From positions 186,001-250,000 of the forward strand of contig JAGVSM010001282.1 of NCBI GenBank assembly GCA_022494885.1: a stretch of 64,000 bases of DNA, written 5' to 3'. Numbering within the stretch: the stretch's first letter is position 1; every line of letters begins with the position of its first letter. Position numbers and translations under genes: made by a program. This DNA is from Micrasema longulum (taxonomy: Eukaryota; Arthropoda; Insecta; Trichoptera; Brachycentridae). Shown here piece after piece: positions 39,481 to 50,580 of this stretch. The notes below the pieces were generated by a model. It was not told where the DNA came from and did no database searches. It saw nothing but the letters and a program-made list of their open reading frames with translations.

Positions 39481-41435
39481 ATTTTTTTATATATAAGGGG
39501 CAAGGGCCGGGCTTATTGCCTCGAGGCAATTTCTTCCTACCTACCCAAACCGTTCAGTTTGACAAAATAAGAAGTATGTGGATATATTCACGATACAGAA
39601 TCTTATAATTTATACAATCTTCGAAACAAAAATAAACTAAAAATCTACGTTATACACGAAGAGAAAAATCTCAAATATTTAGATAGTGACATTAGTGACT
39701 AGATTATTCCGCAATGGAGCGTCTACTGCTGTGAGTGAAGAGGCAAAAAAATAAAACGTTGAATGGGTATTAAAGGGTTATTTTGTTACTATAATGATGA
39801 GATAGTCCGTGTTGTGATGGAATTGGAAGAGCTCTCTCTGATAGACAGAAGAAATGGGATAATTCAGAATATTATGAAGAAGTAATATATCATAGTGTAA
39901 ATGTTTCTACTATGCCTTCTAGCCAGTGTAGTTGCGTGTGATATTCGGTTACACATTCACCGTTCTGTGATCTTTGAACATCCTGATTCCTTCAATTGAA
40001 CGTAGTGATACAGAAAGCAGCCAGCCATAGAAAACTGAAAACGAGATAATGGTACTTTTATGAAAAGAGTGTTTAATCAAGTCTACACAATAGCTATTAC
40101 ATAAAAAATAAGTAGAAATATATTAACAATACTAAAGCCAATTAAAAAAATCCACTGTTTTTTTTTGTTTTTTTTTTTAATTCCCACCAAACTGCAAAAG
40201 CATTTTTTTTGCAGGGATTTCTCTCTTTATAACATTTTAGTAACACAATATAATAATGTTTACATAAAATATCAATAAAATAAAAGTGTTAATCTAATAA
40301 TACATAAGAAAAGAGTTTACAAAAAAATGTATGTTTGCGACGTTTGTATTTATGTGTATGTATATGAATGTGTGTGAATGAATGTGTGAGGGTGCGTGTA
40401 TGTGGGTGCGTAAGCAAAAAAAGTCATTTAAAACGTGTATTTTTATTGAAAAGGGTATAGGAGAGAACTTGGCAAGAGGTTTGACTATATAGAAAATAAA
40501 AAAATAGTTTATACCTACTTTCTAAACGTTCTTAAAAATATTTATTTTTCGTAAGTTATGACGTTTTGGTTATATTTTTAAAAGGTGAAGTAAGTTTTAA
40601 AATTTAATTATAAATAAAGCATTTTAATTTTTAATTTAATTCTTTGTAAAATAATAAAATAAAGGCTTATATCCAAGCAGAAAAATCCACTTTTATGAAA
40701 TATGAACCTTATACATAATCAGAAAAGTAAATGATAAAAAAAATTAAAACTAAACTTTTTTGAGGGTGAGCAAAAACGGTTTTTACTTCAGTGGCGAATT
40801 GTGGGGATTTTTTTTTTCGATTTTTTTTTACAATAATGCAACACTGCACGAATATACAGTTATATTGGAAGTCCTAACGGAAAACACGAAAAGAGTTTTA
40901 CAACTCAGGGTGACGGATGTGAAAGCTACGAGCAGTTTGGTTTTAAAGTTTTAAGATAATTTAATTCTTTTGATAAATTTTTGGCAAAATATAATACTTC
41001 CCGTTTTTGCTAATCCACTTTCAAAGTCCACAGCTCAAGTTTATCTTGGCACGATTAATGTACATTTTTATTTTCGTATTTTAAAAAATGATCCCAGAAA
41101 ATATGATATTCCATAATAATTCTACAAAACAAAATTTCTTTCATCATTCTACTTCCACATTTACTTCTCGGAAAAAACGAGAAAATGAAAGGTAAATTAC
41201 TTGCTTGGGAAATGTTATATGGAGGAAGTAAATATTTATTCTGGTTTCGGATTTCAGTATTCGCGTATCTAAATACAAACATATTTACTTCCCAATATGC
41301 CAAAGATAAATAAAATTGCACATTCTCAAATGTAACATGAGAAAATATGTAATACAATTATTTTATTTTATTGAACATGGGGTAGAATATTTTAAAAAGG
41401 GAATATGAAAATCTAGGCGTTTAATAATAATATAC
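39481..41435. other. No gene; TATG-type microsatellite
   Basis: No supported coding region. Around 40325-40405 a TGTATG/TGAATG-rich tract resembles those next to LINE tails, and 40140-40320 may be LINE 3' UTR. Frames at 40760 (+) and 41055-41357 (-) resemble nothing known. Confidence 0.4.
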
Positions 41436-41439
41436 CTAT

Positions 41440-41650
41440 CCGCACCACATGGTGCATAGGGCACTGCATTAGTAAACCGAATGCGGTGTATCTCGAATCT
41501 CAATCATCTTCTACATTAAGATTAGTCATTGCTTCAGGTGAAGAAGCAGTGAAATATTGCAGTGTAAAACCATTATATCACGTCAAACTTACCAGGAATC
41601 GAAATTGAAAGGCAAACGCGCCAACCACTACACTGCGAGGCGGACATGCC
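41440..41650 (-). mobile_element. SINE B copy
   Basis: CCGCACCACATGGTGCATAG, GGGCACTGCATTAGTAAACC, CAGTGAAATATTGCAGTGTA, box B CCAGGAATCGAA and head CGCGCCAACCACTACACTGC. A short deletion affects the head. Confidence 0.8.
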
Positions 41651-41804
41651 TCTAATCAATTTCCTTTTTTTAGAAGTTTGTCCTTAGAGTAGCTATAGCG
41701 ATAAAAACACTCAATTTTAAAATGAAGGGATATTTTTAATTTACTGTACTCTGTAATTTACGGTTAAAGTGATTTTGATCATTTTAAGTGATTGAAACAT
41801 TTGC

Positions 41805-42690
41805 ACCGGGTCGTGGTCCCGTGACTAGTGTCGCGGGCTCACGGATCAGAGATCCTAGGTTCGCACTCCGCTCTATCACAACTTGGTTCCCATTTTCTAA
41901 TGGTGAGTTATTTACAACTCGTTGAAAATGGCCCCCAAAATTGAAATATTTGGGTAAATCATAACTCTACTCATCTGGGTCTTAATATTAATACTTAAAA
42001 GACTCAGATTATGTGCAACAAATCCTGTCCCGACCCTGATCAGCCTCTCTATAATAATGGAAGAGGATCGAGATAGTTGACAGCTGTAAATACTTGGGAG
42101 TTCACAGAACTGAGGATGGTAGCATGCATAAAGAGCTCGCAACTCGCCTAGGAATTATTGGAGCAACTTTTAACATGATGCGTGTTGTCAAGAACTATAG
42201 TCTATACTCAGTCAAAACGAACTGCCGATAATTCAACTCCTGTATAATGTCGTTACTCCTATATGGGTGCGAATCTTGGAACCATACCAAAGCTTAGAAC
42301 ATCACACTTCTGAGTTTTGAGAGTAAGTGCTTGAGGAGAATATTTGGTATAAGGTGGTTCGATTGTATAACTAACATTGATGCCCGATAACGGACGCAGC
42401 AGCCTCCTATAACGAGCATGTTGAGGATGCAGCGGTGGACCTGGCTTGGACACGTGCTGCGCATGCCTCAGGACTCGGGCCTAAACCAGGGAGGCCGTCG
42501 ATGACGATCTTTCGTCTTTATTCGGCGGAACTAAGGGGCGCCGGATTGACGTGGGAGGAGGCGAAAGTGCTGGCGGGCGATAGGGTATCCTGGAGGACAC
42601 TGGTGATGTCCACATGCTCCACTTAGGAGCGGATGAGGAAAAGAAGAAGAAGAAATCATAAGAACGTAAATATTTCTTTTTAAAAAAAAG
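41805..42690 (+). mobile_element. SINE A, split by an RTE insertion
   Basis: Head CGGGTCGTGGTCCCGTGACT, box B GAGATCCTAGGTTCGCACTC and body to 41964. The tail resumes at 42653 (AAATCATAAGAACGTAAATA) and runs into a hAT-like element at 42691. The stretch 41965-42652 is foreign. Confidence 0.85.
41956..42661 (+). mobile_element. RTE-type LINE with 9-bp target duplication
   Basis: AAATCATAA is present at 41956-41964 and 42653-42661. The 688-bp body reads plus: IEIVDSCKYLGVHRTEDGSM, HKELATRLGIIGATFNMMRV, SLLLYGCESWNHTKA, LLSFESKCLRRIFGI, RMQRWTWLGHVLRMPQDSGL and KPGRPSMTI, ending AEVL-like KVLAGDRVSWRTLVMSTCST and a GAAAAGAAGAAGAAG tail. The order matches the part of RTE ORF2 behind the RT core. 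Stops and shifts make it inactive. Confidence 0.9.
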
Positions 42691-43309
42691 TAGAGATGAA
42701 ACGGATATCCGGTAACTATCCGGTATCCGGCCTTATATTACTATCCGGTCTGATACGAGATCGTAGCTCAATATCCGGCCGGATGCTGGATCGTAGCTCA
42801 ATATCCGTCTGGATACCGGATAGCAGCATTAGTAGTATTTAGCAGATACCCAATATTCTTTTGACTGCAAATTCAATTCAAAAATAAAAATTCACAAAAT
42901 CAACACCACTGAATTGATTTATTGATATCGACCGTGTTTGGAAAAAAGAAAGTAACCCTCATTATTTGAAAAATTTACTTTTGTTCATAAAAACTTAGAC
43001 AAATAATATAAAAATAATATTTTTTAATCAAAAATCCATTTGCTTGAAAAAAAGGGAATCTATCCAAAACCATAATAAGTATTTTATTTATTATTTTTCA
43101 AACCAAATCGATCTACAAATCATTGATCGATAAGTGATCATTAAAGATATCGTGAAAACGCTTTTACCCCTTTTTATTTTACTAACATAACATTATTTTT
43201 TTTACTTTAATAGAATTTTGAGAACCGGGGTGTTTTTATTGTTTTTTTAGAAAATTGGCCAGATGTCCGGCTTTGGAACTTGGCCGGTATCCAGTATCCT
43301 GCCAAACCA
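42691..43309. mobile_element. Candidate hAT-like element with ATCCGG repeats
   Basis: TAGAGATGAAACGGATATCC opens it, with repeated TATCCGG; a 32-bp unit containing GATCGTAGCTCAATATCCG occurs twice in tandem (42746-42815). The right side reads GGCCGGTATCCAGTATCCTG. TAGAGATG... with ATCCGG-rich ends is a pattern I associate with insect hAT elements. No transposase. Confidence 0.45.
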
Positions 43310-43402
43310 CTTTTACACACATTTTATCACTAATTATAAGTCAAACTTGGCAGGAATCGAACCACAAACCTCAAGTATGGAAAGCGCTCACTAAGAGGCG
43401 GA
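43310..43402 (-). mobile_element. SINE B, head-side fragment
   Basis: ACACACATTTTATCACTAAT, CAAACTTGGCAGGAATCGAA (box B) and ACCTCAAGTATGGAAAGCGC. Confidence 0.7.
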
Positions 43403-43985
43403 ATTTTCTTCAGCCAACTTCGTTTTATAGTGTATTTACCAAAGCCAAGCCTCATCTAGCTCTAGTCAAAAACACTCGTCTATGATTCTGATTCTATTTC
43501 ACGCACAGAACTGTATTCTTTATCCGCCCGGACACGGTAAACACTCGAAATATTGTTAGAATTTATACTGTTGAATGAGACGCGACGCCGACGTCTGCGA
43601 CTATAAAATCGCAAAGTTTTTAAAATTAATACAAAAATAAAATGAAAGAAGAAAAATCATAAACTAGAAAATTGTCTCATTTAAAATTGTGTCATTTTTA
43701 TTCCGGGGCAACAACATGTGTATGACGTGCGTTTCATCAACTTTTACAGCAGCGACACGATATTTACATCATACACAATAATACGTTGACGTCGTCAACG
43801 TATCGCAATATTGACATAATTTGTTGCAATAAACAAAATTAACTAATATAATTCTGATTTAAATAAGTCACCTGATGTTACACTTGCATTGAATTTCGAG
43901 AACGAGGCATTTACATTGTTTTAGGATTCGTTCTAGTCTTGATAAGCTTGGAATTTTCTAATATCGGGCTGGTTTTTCTGGCCAC
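43403..43985. other. No recognisable feature
   Basis: No coding frame or family match; contains GTTGACGTCGTCAACGTA, a near-palindrome near 43784. Confidence 0.5.
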
Positions 43986-43989
43986 TTCA

Positions 43990-44145
43990 CCCTGCGAAAA
44001 TTGGCCAGCATAGATAAATGCCTAGACTTACAAATGTCCTCTCGAAAATGTTCGTTATTTCGTTGTAACATGCAATTATTAAAAACTTCCTAGGGGGTTA
44101 AATCAAGTCCTTGGCTACAACAACTTGTAAAGCTCAAAATACTGT
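43990..44145. repeat. Repeat C, rearranged fragment
   Basis: ATGCCTAGACTTACAAATGT in one orientation is followed by CTTCCTAGGGGGTTAAATCA, GTCCTTGGCTACAACAACTT and GCTCAAAATACTGTTG, the reversed terminal part of C. Confidence 0.6.
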
Positions 44146-44269
44146 TGATTATTTTACTTGTTTATTGTTTTTTATTTTTTCTTGTATTCATAGCGTAATT
44201 TTGATAGCAGCTATCGCATATTGAAAACATCAACTTTTAGGGGCAGACATTTTGTAAATATTGATAATG

Positions 44270-44454
44270 TCCGTGCGGATAATTATACAGTTCTGTGTGT
44301 GGAATAGAACAGTAATCCTGGACGAATGTTTTCGATTCGATGGCTACTCTCGGGTAAAAATCCTGAAAAAGAAATCGTCTAGAGAAAAGTTCGCCTCGTA
44401 ATGTGGAGGTTGGCGCATTTGTCTACCATCTTTGAGGCCCCGTGTTTGGTTCCC
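44270..44454 (+). mobile_element. M module plus SINE B head
   Basis: GTGCGGATAATTATACAGTT, CTGTGTGTGGAATAGAACAG, TTTTCGATTCGATGGCTACT, CTCGGGTAAAAATCCTGAAA and then GTTCGCCTCGTAATGTGGAG. The SINE ends near its box B (TTGGTTCCC) where the P-type foldback begins. Confidence 0.65.
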
Positions 44455-44831
44455 GGGGTACTATTCTGAATCTTCTCTACCCCCTAGAGAGTTATTTATT
44501 TGGGGATTTCTATTTTTTGCATGCTTTTGCATTGCTATGGAATGAATCTGGGCCACAGTGACGATTAAACGTCAAATAAATATGAACATAATATGAAATC
44601 AAGTACGATTATTTTCATTTAGAACATTATTGCGACCCTCAGCATTACCCAAAACAAAAAAAAAATATAGGTTGAATTGAACAAACCGTAATCGTTTTTT
44701 AAACAGTTTTATATTTCATTTGACGTTTTATAATCAGAGTGGCCATTATATGAAGTAAAGTGTCGTCGTATTAAACAAATCCCCAAATTAACCACTCTTT
44801 AGGCGGTAGAGAAGATTCAGAATACCACCCC
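44455..44831. mobile_element. Long P-type foldback (copy 6)
   Basis: GGGGTACTATTCTGAATCTT (44455) continues CTCTACC and is mirrored at 44805-44831 by GGTAGAGAAGATTCAGAATA and CCACCCC. Further in, TTATTTGGGGATTT pairs with AAATCCCCAAATTAA, and GATTAAACGTCAAATAAAT with ATTTGACGTTTTATAATC. 377 bp, non-coding. Ends resemble those of the short P palindromes. Confidence 0.7.
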
Positions 44832-44939
44832 AGCGGTGCCATTCTGAAGCCGTAGAAAACAATTTATTATATTTACATACAAAGTACACGAGATAAATGG
44901 TTTTTCTACGGCCGCGAGATCGTTTGGAATCACAGCCCT
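44832..44939. mobile_element. P palindrome copy 7
   Basis: AGCGGTGCCATTCTGAAGCC at the left, GGAATCACAGCCCTG at the right. GCCGTAGAAAAC (44849-44860) pairs with GTTTTTCTACGGC (44900-44913). The apical part is AT-rich with an ACACGAGATAAAT echo of copy 2. Confidence 0.7.
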
Positions 44940-45060
44940 GAGCTGGTATTCTGAACTAATTGCACGCGCAGAGATCGCTGTGTTAGCGTGTATTTAGCAC
45001 GTAAATACGCGTTAAAATGCGATCTCTTCGCGCGCATTTCCGTCAAGAATACCAGCCCTG
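44940..45060. mobile_element. P palindrome copy 8
   Basis: GAGCTGGTATTCTGAACTAA opens and CAAGAATACCAGCCCTG closes. AGAGATCGC (44970-44978) pairs with GCGATCTCT (45019-45027), and the apical GCGTGTATTTA-GCAC-GTAAATACGCG is a near-perfect hairpin. Confidence 0.8.
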
Positions 45061-45104
45061 GGAAGGTGTACATTAAACATTTGTTTATTGGGTGGTTTTA
45101 CTCT

Positions 45105-45242
45105 GCAATATTTCCCGGTGCCTGGACTGGCACCCGAAGCGTAAGACGATCGAGATACGCCGCATTTACTTTACCAATGCAGTGCCTTACTGCCATACGA
45201 ACCGCCCGGTGGCGGATAAGGATTTTATGATGATGATGAAAT
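45105..45242 (+). mobile_element. SINE B, body and tail
   Basis: GCCTGGACTGGCACCCGAAG, GCGTAAGACGATCGAGATAC, ACCAATGCAGTGCCTTACTG and a GATGATGATGAAAT tail. The head is missing; the preceding palindrome sits at the junction. Confidence 0.75.
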
Positions 45243-45575
45243 TAGCCTTTGTTCAGGATATTTTTTTAATACACATGTGTTGCAGTTGTATTATTGACCG
45301 TGCTTATGCAAGTAATGTACAAGGTTTAAATTTACCGAGAGAATTTAGTTTCCTGCCTGTCCTTATCTGAGTAGTATTAAGAAAGAGAAGGAATTTCGGC
45401 TGTGGCCCTCTAAAAAAAGTTCTCCGCATTTGCTTAAGATAATTTTTAAATTTTAAATTTAAAGTACCAGTTTCAAAATACAGAATCAGGACGTGCGAAT
45501 TGAAGAATTATTTTTTCCAGAAGTACTTTAAATAAATAATGTAAGTTGATCCAGAGAATGCGCATCTTAAACATA
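45243..45575. other. No recognisable feature
   Basis: No supported coding region. Confidence 0.5.
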
Positions 45576-45579
45576 TATT

Positions 45580-45940
45580 TTTAACATATTACAACAGAGA
45601 TGAAGCACATTTAAGAGAAGTTAATATAGAAGTCTAGGCATCTACAGGGCTTATGACCTGTCAATGACTGGTTTAAGTGGCCACTTTACACACCGTGTAA
45701 CATTCACCATTCTGCCCATATTTGAACATCTATATTCCTTCAATTATTTCATCTGTTGATGTTTGTGAAGTTAAAGAGCTGAAACCTTTATTTATGCGGG
45801 TGAGATTCATCTAATTGAATTATTTCCCCTACATACTAGGCAACGTCAGAAAATGTTTTTTTTTTAATTTCTATACTTCTTCGTGGACCAGGTGGATTTA
45901 TCAACAATATTTTGAGTTTGTCCAATACTTTTGATAAAAA
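45580..45940 (-). repeat. Repeat C, near-complete copy in reverse
   Basis: ACATATTACAACAGAGATGA, ATGACCTGTCAATGACTGGT, GGCCACTTTACACACCGTGT, AACATTCACCATTCTGCCCA, AGCTGAAACCTTTATTTATG and ACTAGGCAACGTCAGAAAAT, then the terminal ACAATATTTTGAGTTTGTCC. Confidence 0.75.
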
Positions 45941-46490
45941 AAAATATTATTGATTTATTTTTAATATTTTACCGTTTTTGCATGTTTTCAATTTTCAATA
46001 CTTTCGAAATGATTTTGATGCTCTTTCATACATTTTTATCTTGTATTATGTGTATGTAATTTCAATACGCGTTTCATACTTTTTTAACCTGTATAGGGTA
46101 CATATATTTTGTAAATTTTAAAAACTATTTCATTCTTGTAATTTTTTAACATTTGCACTCTCCTACTCGTTCAGCTTGTATATACGAGTATATATATGTA
46201 ATTTTTAGGCTTTTATTTTTTTCTTTTATAGATTGTTTTATGTACACATCATTTTTAATTCATTTCCATACCTAGTATTATGTTTATTTTGCATTTTTTT
46301 AAAACTTTTTCACACCCTTTTAATTTGTACTGTATCATAATTTCTATTCTGCTTTTGTAAATAATGTTATAGTTTAAAATATAAAAACGTCCGAAAATAA
46401 ATATTGTTATCTGTAGGTCCCTAAATGAATGAATATTATATAAAATTATGCATAGTATGTTTTCAATTTAAATAATAACATGCGGTAGGT
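45941..46490. other. T-rich stretch, possibly LINE 3' UTR
   Basis: T-rich DNA ending in ACGTCCGAAAATAAATATTG; no coding part. Confidence 0.3.
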
Positions 46491-46494
46491 AAGA

Positions 46495-46960
46495 ATTTTG
46501 ACGAATAGGTATTTGGCTATTGTTTTTCTATCACTATCTCGCAGATGCCTCCCCGATACAGTGAGAAAAAACAATTGCACGACTGACTGATTTTCTATAA
46601 ATAAGATCGACAAAATCGACGTTTCCTCGGCTTATTTTCCGCACCTCAAAACTAAACCGATTTGTATGTTTTTTTTAGAAAGAGTATCGAAATCAAATTT
46701 TCCGTTTCGGTACTTTTTCGTTTTTCAAAATTATTCATCATATTTGTATAATACCGTACGTCCGAAGACGACAGATAAAACTGGACGCTTCTGGGGGTAT
46801 TTGAATGGTCTTAGCTCCCATAAGAAACAATTTATCAAAAAAACAAAATAATGGGGACACGCCGATGGTTAATATCATCATCGCTTTTGTGCCATAATTC
46901 AAAGAGAAAGTGCGGGAATACGTTTGTATGAAGAAAAGTTAGATCGCGCATCCTCTTAAT
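46495..46960. mobile_element. Repeat E, copy 3
   Basis: Contains CTCGCAGATGCCTCCCCGAT, where ATG opens MPPRYSEKKQLHD, a start shared with 35879 (ATA there) and with 55586 in reverse. Then TTTTCCGCACCTCAAAACTA and, at 46885-46950 in reverse, the CGTACAAACGTATTCCC-type block. No long frame. Confidence 0.55.
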
Positions 46961-47243
46961 TAGCTGTTCTGAAAAGTTGGTACTTTCAACATAATTACAT
47001 ATGTATATAATTTACGTAGGAGCCCCAAGTTTATATGTTGCCATTTGATTTATTTTGCATGGCTTTATTCAAATTTCAATTATTCGTTAATTTAATAATA
47101 AAGGTCAAATAATATGATTATTTATATCCACCGCATCAATTTTCTTCATTTACTCACAAAAGCAGACCTTACTCAATAATAATATAAACTGCATTACTCA
47201 CACATAATACGATTTCAGTCATGTACTATGCAGTGCGTTGCAA

Positions 47244-47385
47244 TGTCTAATAACCCTTTGTTAATGTGTTAGTGGCAAAACTATTTCAAATAAAATATTC
47301 TAGTGTGCTTACTAACACAAACGAAATTCGTATGTTTACCTGGCTCACCGACGGGCACTAACACATTAACATAGGCTTATTAAAC
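47244..47385. mobile_element. 142-bp MITE-like element
   Basis: TGTCTAATAACCCTTTGTTA at the left and its imperfect complement (TTAACATAGGCTTATTAAACA) at the right; the first 31 bases of each end, including AATGTGTTAGTG, pair with four mismatches. Internal block CTAACACAAACGAAATTCGT recurs at 48.66 kb. Confidence 0.7.
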
Positions 47386-48148
47386 ATCGGAACGCGTATA
47401 CAAATGTGTTTGGTAAATGTAAGTACGTATGATGCATGACTTAGTCAACAGTAGTTGTTTTCTTTGACTGATGCAATTCTTTTGCTGAATTTCTGCCGGT
47501 AAACAACGGTAACTTTACTTCAGTGTTTTTTCGTAATATTAACTATTCGTAATAGATTAATATTTCATGTTTAAGTAATAATAACAGTGACGCAAAATGT
47601 GTTTGTTCGTAAAATGTATGTACTAAGACGATAAGTTGTTGAACCATCTGTTTTATCTTCAAAGTGGCGACTTATTGTCCTTATCAGCATTTATCATCGG
47701 CCATGTTAATAGAGGACAATAAAATCATTTTAAACGTTCTATTAATAACTAAATTAAACGTGTACATACATTTTATCATTACTTTATTCGTTGCTTTTAG
47801 TTATTTATGTATTCGTGATTCATTACTTTTGTCCTCAGAGTATGAATGCGCTACAGCGTAGAGGCAACATTTCGCTCCATCGCATCGCATAGAAAAAAAG
47901 CAATGAAAATGTTTGTTTTTACAACAGACGTGTATCGGACGGTTTCGTCGCTACGTTTGCGATTCTCGTTTCTCGACCTGAGTACCCACCGCCCATTGTT
48001 TCGCTGTAAACTATAGCTAACTACAAGATTGATAATCTGTAATGATTTTTGTCCGTATTAGCGGCTCTATAGCGTTATTGCGCTGAGCTTTTGTCACATT
48101 AGTCTACTAAAAAAACGCGTTCAAATGTAGATATTTAATTGAATGAGG
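47386..48148. other. No recognisable gene
   Basis: The frame at 47664-47861 (+) resembles no known protein. No repeat match seen. Confidence 0.45.
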
Positions 48149-48149
48149 A

Positions 48150-48345
48150 AAATCGGGTTGTGGTCCCGTGGCTAGTGTTGCGGTCTTACGGATAAGAGGT
48201 CCGAGATTCGAACCCCACTCTACCCCAACTTGATTTCCATTTTCCAAGTGAGTTATTTAAAACTCGTTGAAATAACTCACTATTAAGCAAAATTGAAATA
48301 TTTGTGTAAATTATAAGAACGCCAATAATTATTTTTATTTTTAAA
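48150..48345 (+). mobile_element. SINE A copy
   Basis: ATCGGGTTGTGGTCCCGTGG, GGCTAGTGTTGCGG, box B GAGATTCGAACCCC, CTCTACCCCAACTTGATTTC, then a small duplication of the ACTCGTTGAAATAACTCACT part in the body. Confidence 0.85.
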
Positions 48346-48654
48346 CCAACAAGCTACAGAAAGTGGCTTAGTGGGATTTTAGTTTTGGTAAAAATATAAC
48401 AAGTGATTTTTTTTTTATTGTAAAAATGCATAATTATACTAATAATAACATTTTCAAAACTATTTTCTTAGACAATTATATTTCAAAAATAATGTTTCAT
48501 TTTCAAGTAGGACTGAGTCCGCTAATTTTCACGAGGTTCAAAATCTTCCATCTCGGCGTAGCATGTTGGATATAAAAATAAAATAGTAAATAAATTAAAA
48601 AAAAAAAAAAAAGTTCATTAAAATTTTTCAAAATATTTTTAAAAATATAATTTT

Positions 48655-48735
48655 GTAAAGTGCCTACTAACACAAACGAAATTTAAATGTTTACTCGGTA
48701 CACTGACAGGCTCTAACACTATTTAGTATAGAGAA
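48655..48735. repeat. Fragment of the 142-bp MITE family
   Basis: GTGCCTACTAACACAAACGA, AATGTTTACTCGGTACACTG and GGCTCTAACAC match the interior and right part of 47244-47385. Confidence 0.65.
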
Positions 48736-49309
48736 CTGTGCTATTCTGGATTAGTATTATTTTTTTTAGTATTATTTACAAGAATATTGGGTAATTTAAA
48801 TTCCCGAAACTTGTTATGTTCTCATTGATATTGAACTCGTGAATCGCGTAAAAAGTGTTTTATTTATTAGATACTTAAAATCATCAGAATTAAGAATAGT
48901 CCAGAAGGAGCGTAGAATCATGTTTGAATACATCGGACTGTGTCCAATAATTCCGCCACTATGCCTCACTTTCGCCGGGCGCATTCGTGATGCCGTCGTG
49001 TAATGTTGCACGATGGGAAAAAATATAATTATAACACAAATGTAAGGTAAAAAAAAGCAATCCGTTAATTTCTCTAAAATTTTATTGTGCACGCGGAAAT
49101 ATTGATTGACACAACAGAGTAGATAAGTAAGGGGTCATTTAATAAGAGTATCTGAATTAATGAACTTTAAACTTAAAATATAAAACAAAATTTATTTTAC
49201 ATAAAACGGATATTTTTATAGCATGTTAAATAATATTTGATGTTTTGAAGATAATGTCGGTCAAATGTCCACCACAGAGTTGTTTAATCCGAGATCCAAT
49301 TTTCATTAG

Positions 49310-49800
49310 TTAATAATAATAATTATTATTATGGATAACTTATATAGCGCCATTTTCGTAATATAATACCTCAAGGGCGCTTTACAAAGTGATTATATAA
49401 GGATATAAATTTAATTTCAACTTTTTAATTTAAGAAAAATAATGTACTTTTTCACCACATGCTAAGAATTTATTCAAATGATTTAGAGAACAAGTGGGTT
49501 TTAAGTTTCTTCCGAAACATCACTTCACTCTCACAGTTTCGGACTTCTGCTGGGAGAGCATTCCATGCCGTAGGGCCTGCGACTGCAAATGCACGTTCGC
49601 CAAATTTAGTGCGCCGTTTGCGTAGAGGTATAATAACTTTTCCTTTCGACGTAGATGTAGCTGATCTAAGCGTAAGACGTCTGTCAGCTAGTTCATCTGG
49701 AATGCAGAGTTCAGTGTTAGTTCTCTCATTAGAAGAGCAAAGTAGGGTAAAATAAATTACTACAACACTAACAAAATATTCATTTTGTTTCTTCGACAAT
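49310..49800 (-). mobile_element. CR1/L2-type LINE C-terminus with 3' UTR
   Basis: Minus-strand frame 49799-49470: LADRRLTLRSATSTSKGKVI, RTKFGERAFAVAGPTAWNAL, PAEVRNCESEVMFRKKLKTH and LF. The 3' UTR reads AAAGCGCCCTTGAGGTATTA and GGCGCTATATAAG, then TTATTATTATT-type repeats. GCGCTATATAA before a short repeat is the hallmark 3' end of L2/CR1-like LINEs. The frame is unbroken, so the copy is fairly young. Confidence 0.85.
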
Positions 49801-50325
49801 CTGACAGATGGAAAAATAATTCAATTTTTAAGTAATGCATTTGTTACATGCACATTTGCTAATAACACACGAAATGTGATTGCATCCTGTTTCTTAAAGA
49901 TCCTAGCAGTATTTCTACACTTACACACGGCATAGTTGAATTCAAATCAGGAGTTGCATACTGAGCGACGTCTATAAAGAAATTAATGGGTTAAAACGTA
50001 AACCTACTCATTTATAATTACTTTAGTCGCCTTCTGTTTGATGTGCGGATGCGGTTTCCGGACTTTTCTTAATTCTATGCTTAAAATGTTATTCCAGTAA
50101 ATAAATGCCCTCACAATAAATAATATGGTCCATATTGATAAAATGTTTGCTATGTCCGTATAAAGAAATACTTAAAAATACATCATATAAAAAAGGAATC
50201 TGACTACCCCCGGAAACATAATGTTATCATACTACTCGCGTGCCATTGATTTCTACGACGATGGACATATTTATTATTTCTATCGGGACCATAATATTAT
50301 TACTAATGAACAAATAAGGACCGCG
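49801..50325. other. No recognisable feature
   Basis: No gene or repeat recognised. Confidence 0.5.
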
Positions 50326-50329
50326 CGCA

Positions 50330-50580
50330 GCAGCCCACCAGCAAAAATCTCGCATAAGATTGAAGTCTTCTCGGCGAATGGTCAGTGAGGAAGCTCAGTG
50401 CTACGATAAATTCGATACAAAGAATGTGCGCGGTAAAAAGAACTTGTGACGTCACAGGCGGAGTAATTTCAAAATCACAAAACTTTAAAAAATCATCGCG
50501 CTGATAATAGGATACATAAAAATGTATAAACTCGTAGTGTGACGTCACAGAAACACATTGTACCGCGGACATGAACTTCT
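50330..50580 (-). repeat. Repeat F, copy 6
   Basis: Reverse: GGTCAGTGAGGAAGCTCAGT, AAAAAGAACTTGTGACGTCA, CAGGCGGAGTAATTTCAAAA and AAATCATCGCGCTGATAATA. It has TGACGTCA at 50447-50454, and another just outside at 50540-50547. Confidence 0.7.

Noticed and set aside
40760..40954. Plus-strand frame with an inverted AGCAAAAACGG partner at about 40998
   Set aside because: Only an 11-base match and no protein similarity; not enough to call an element.
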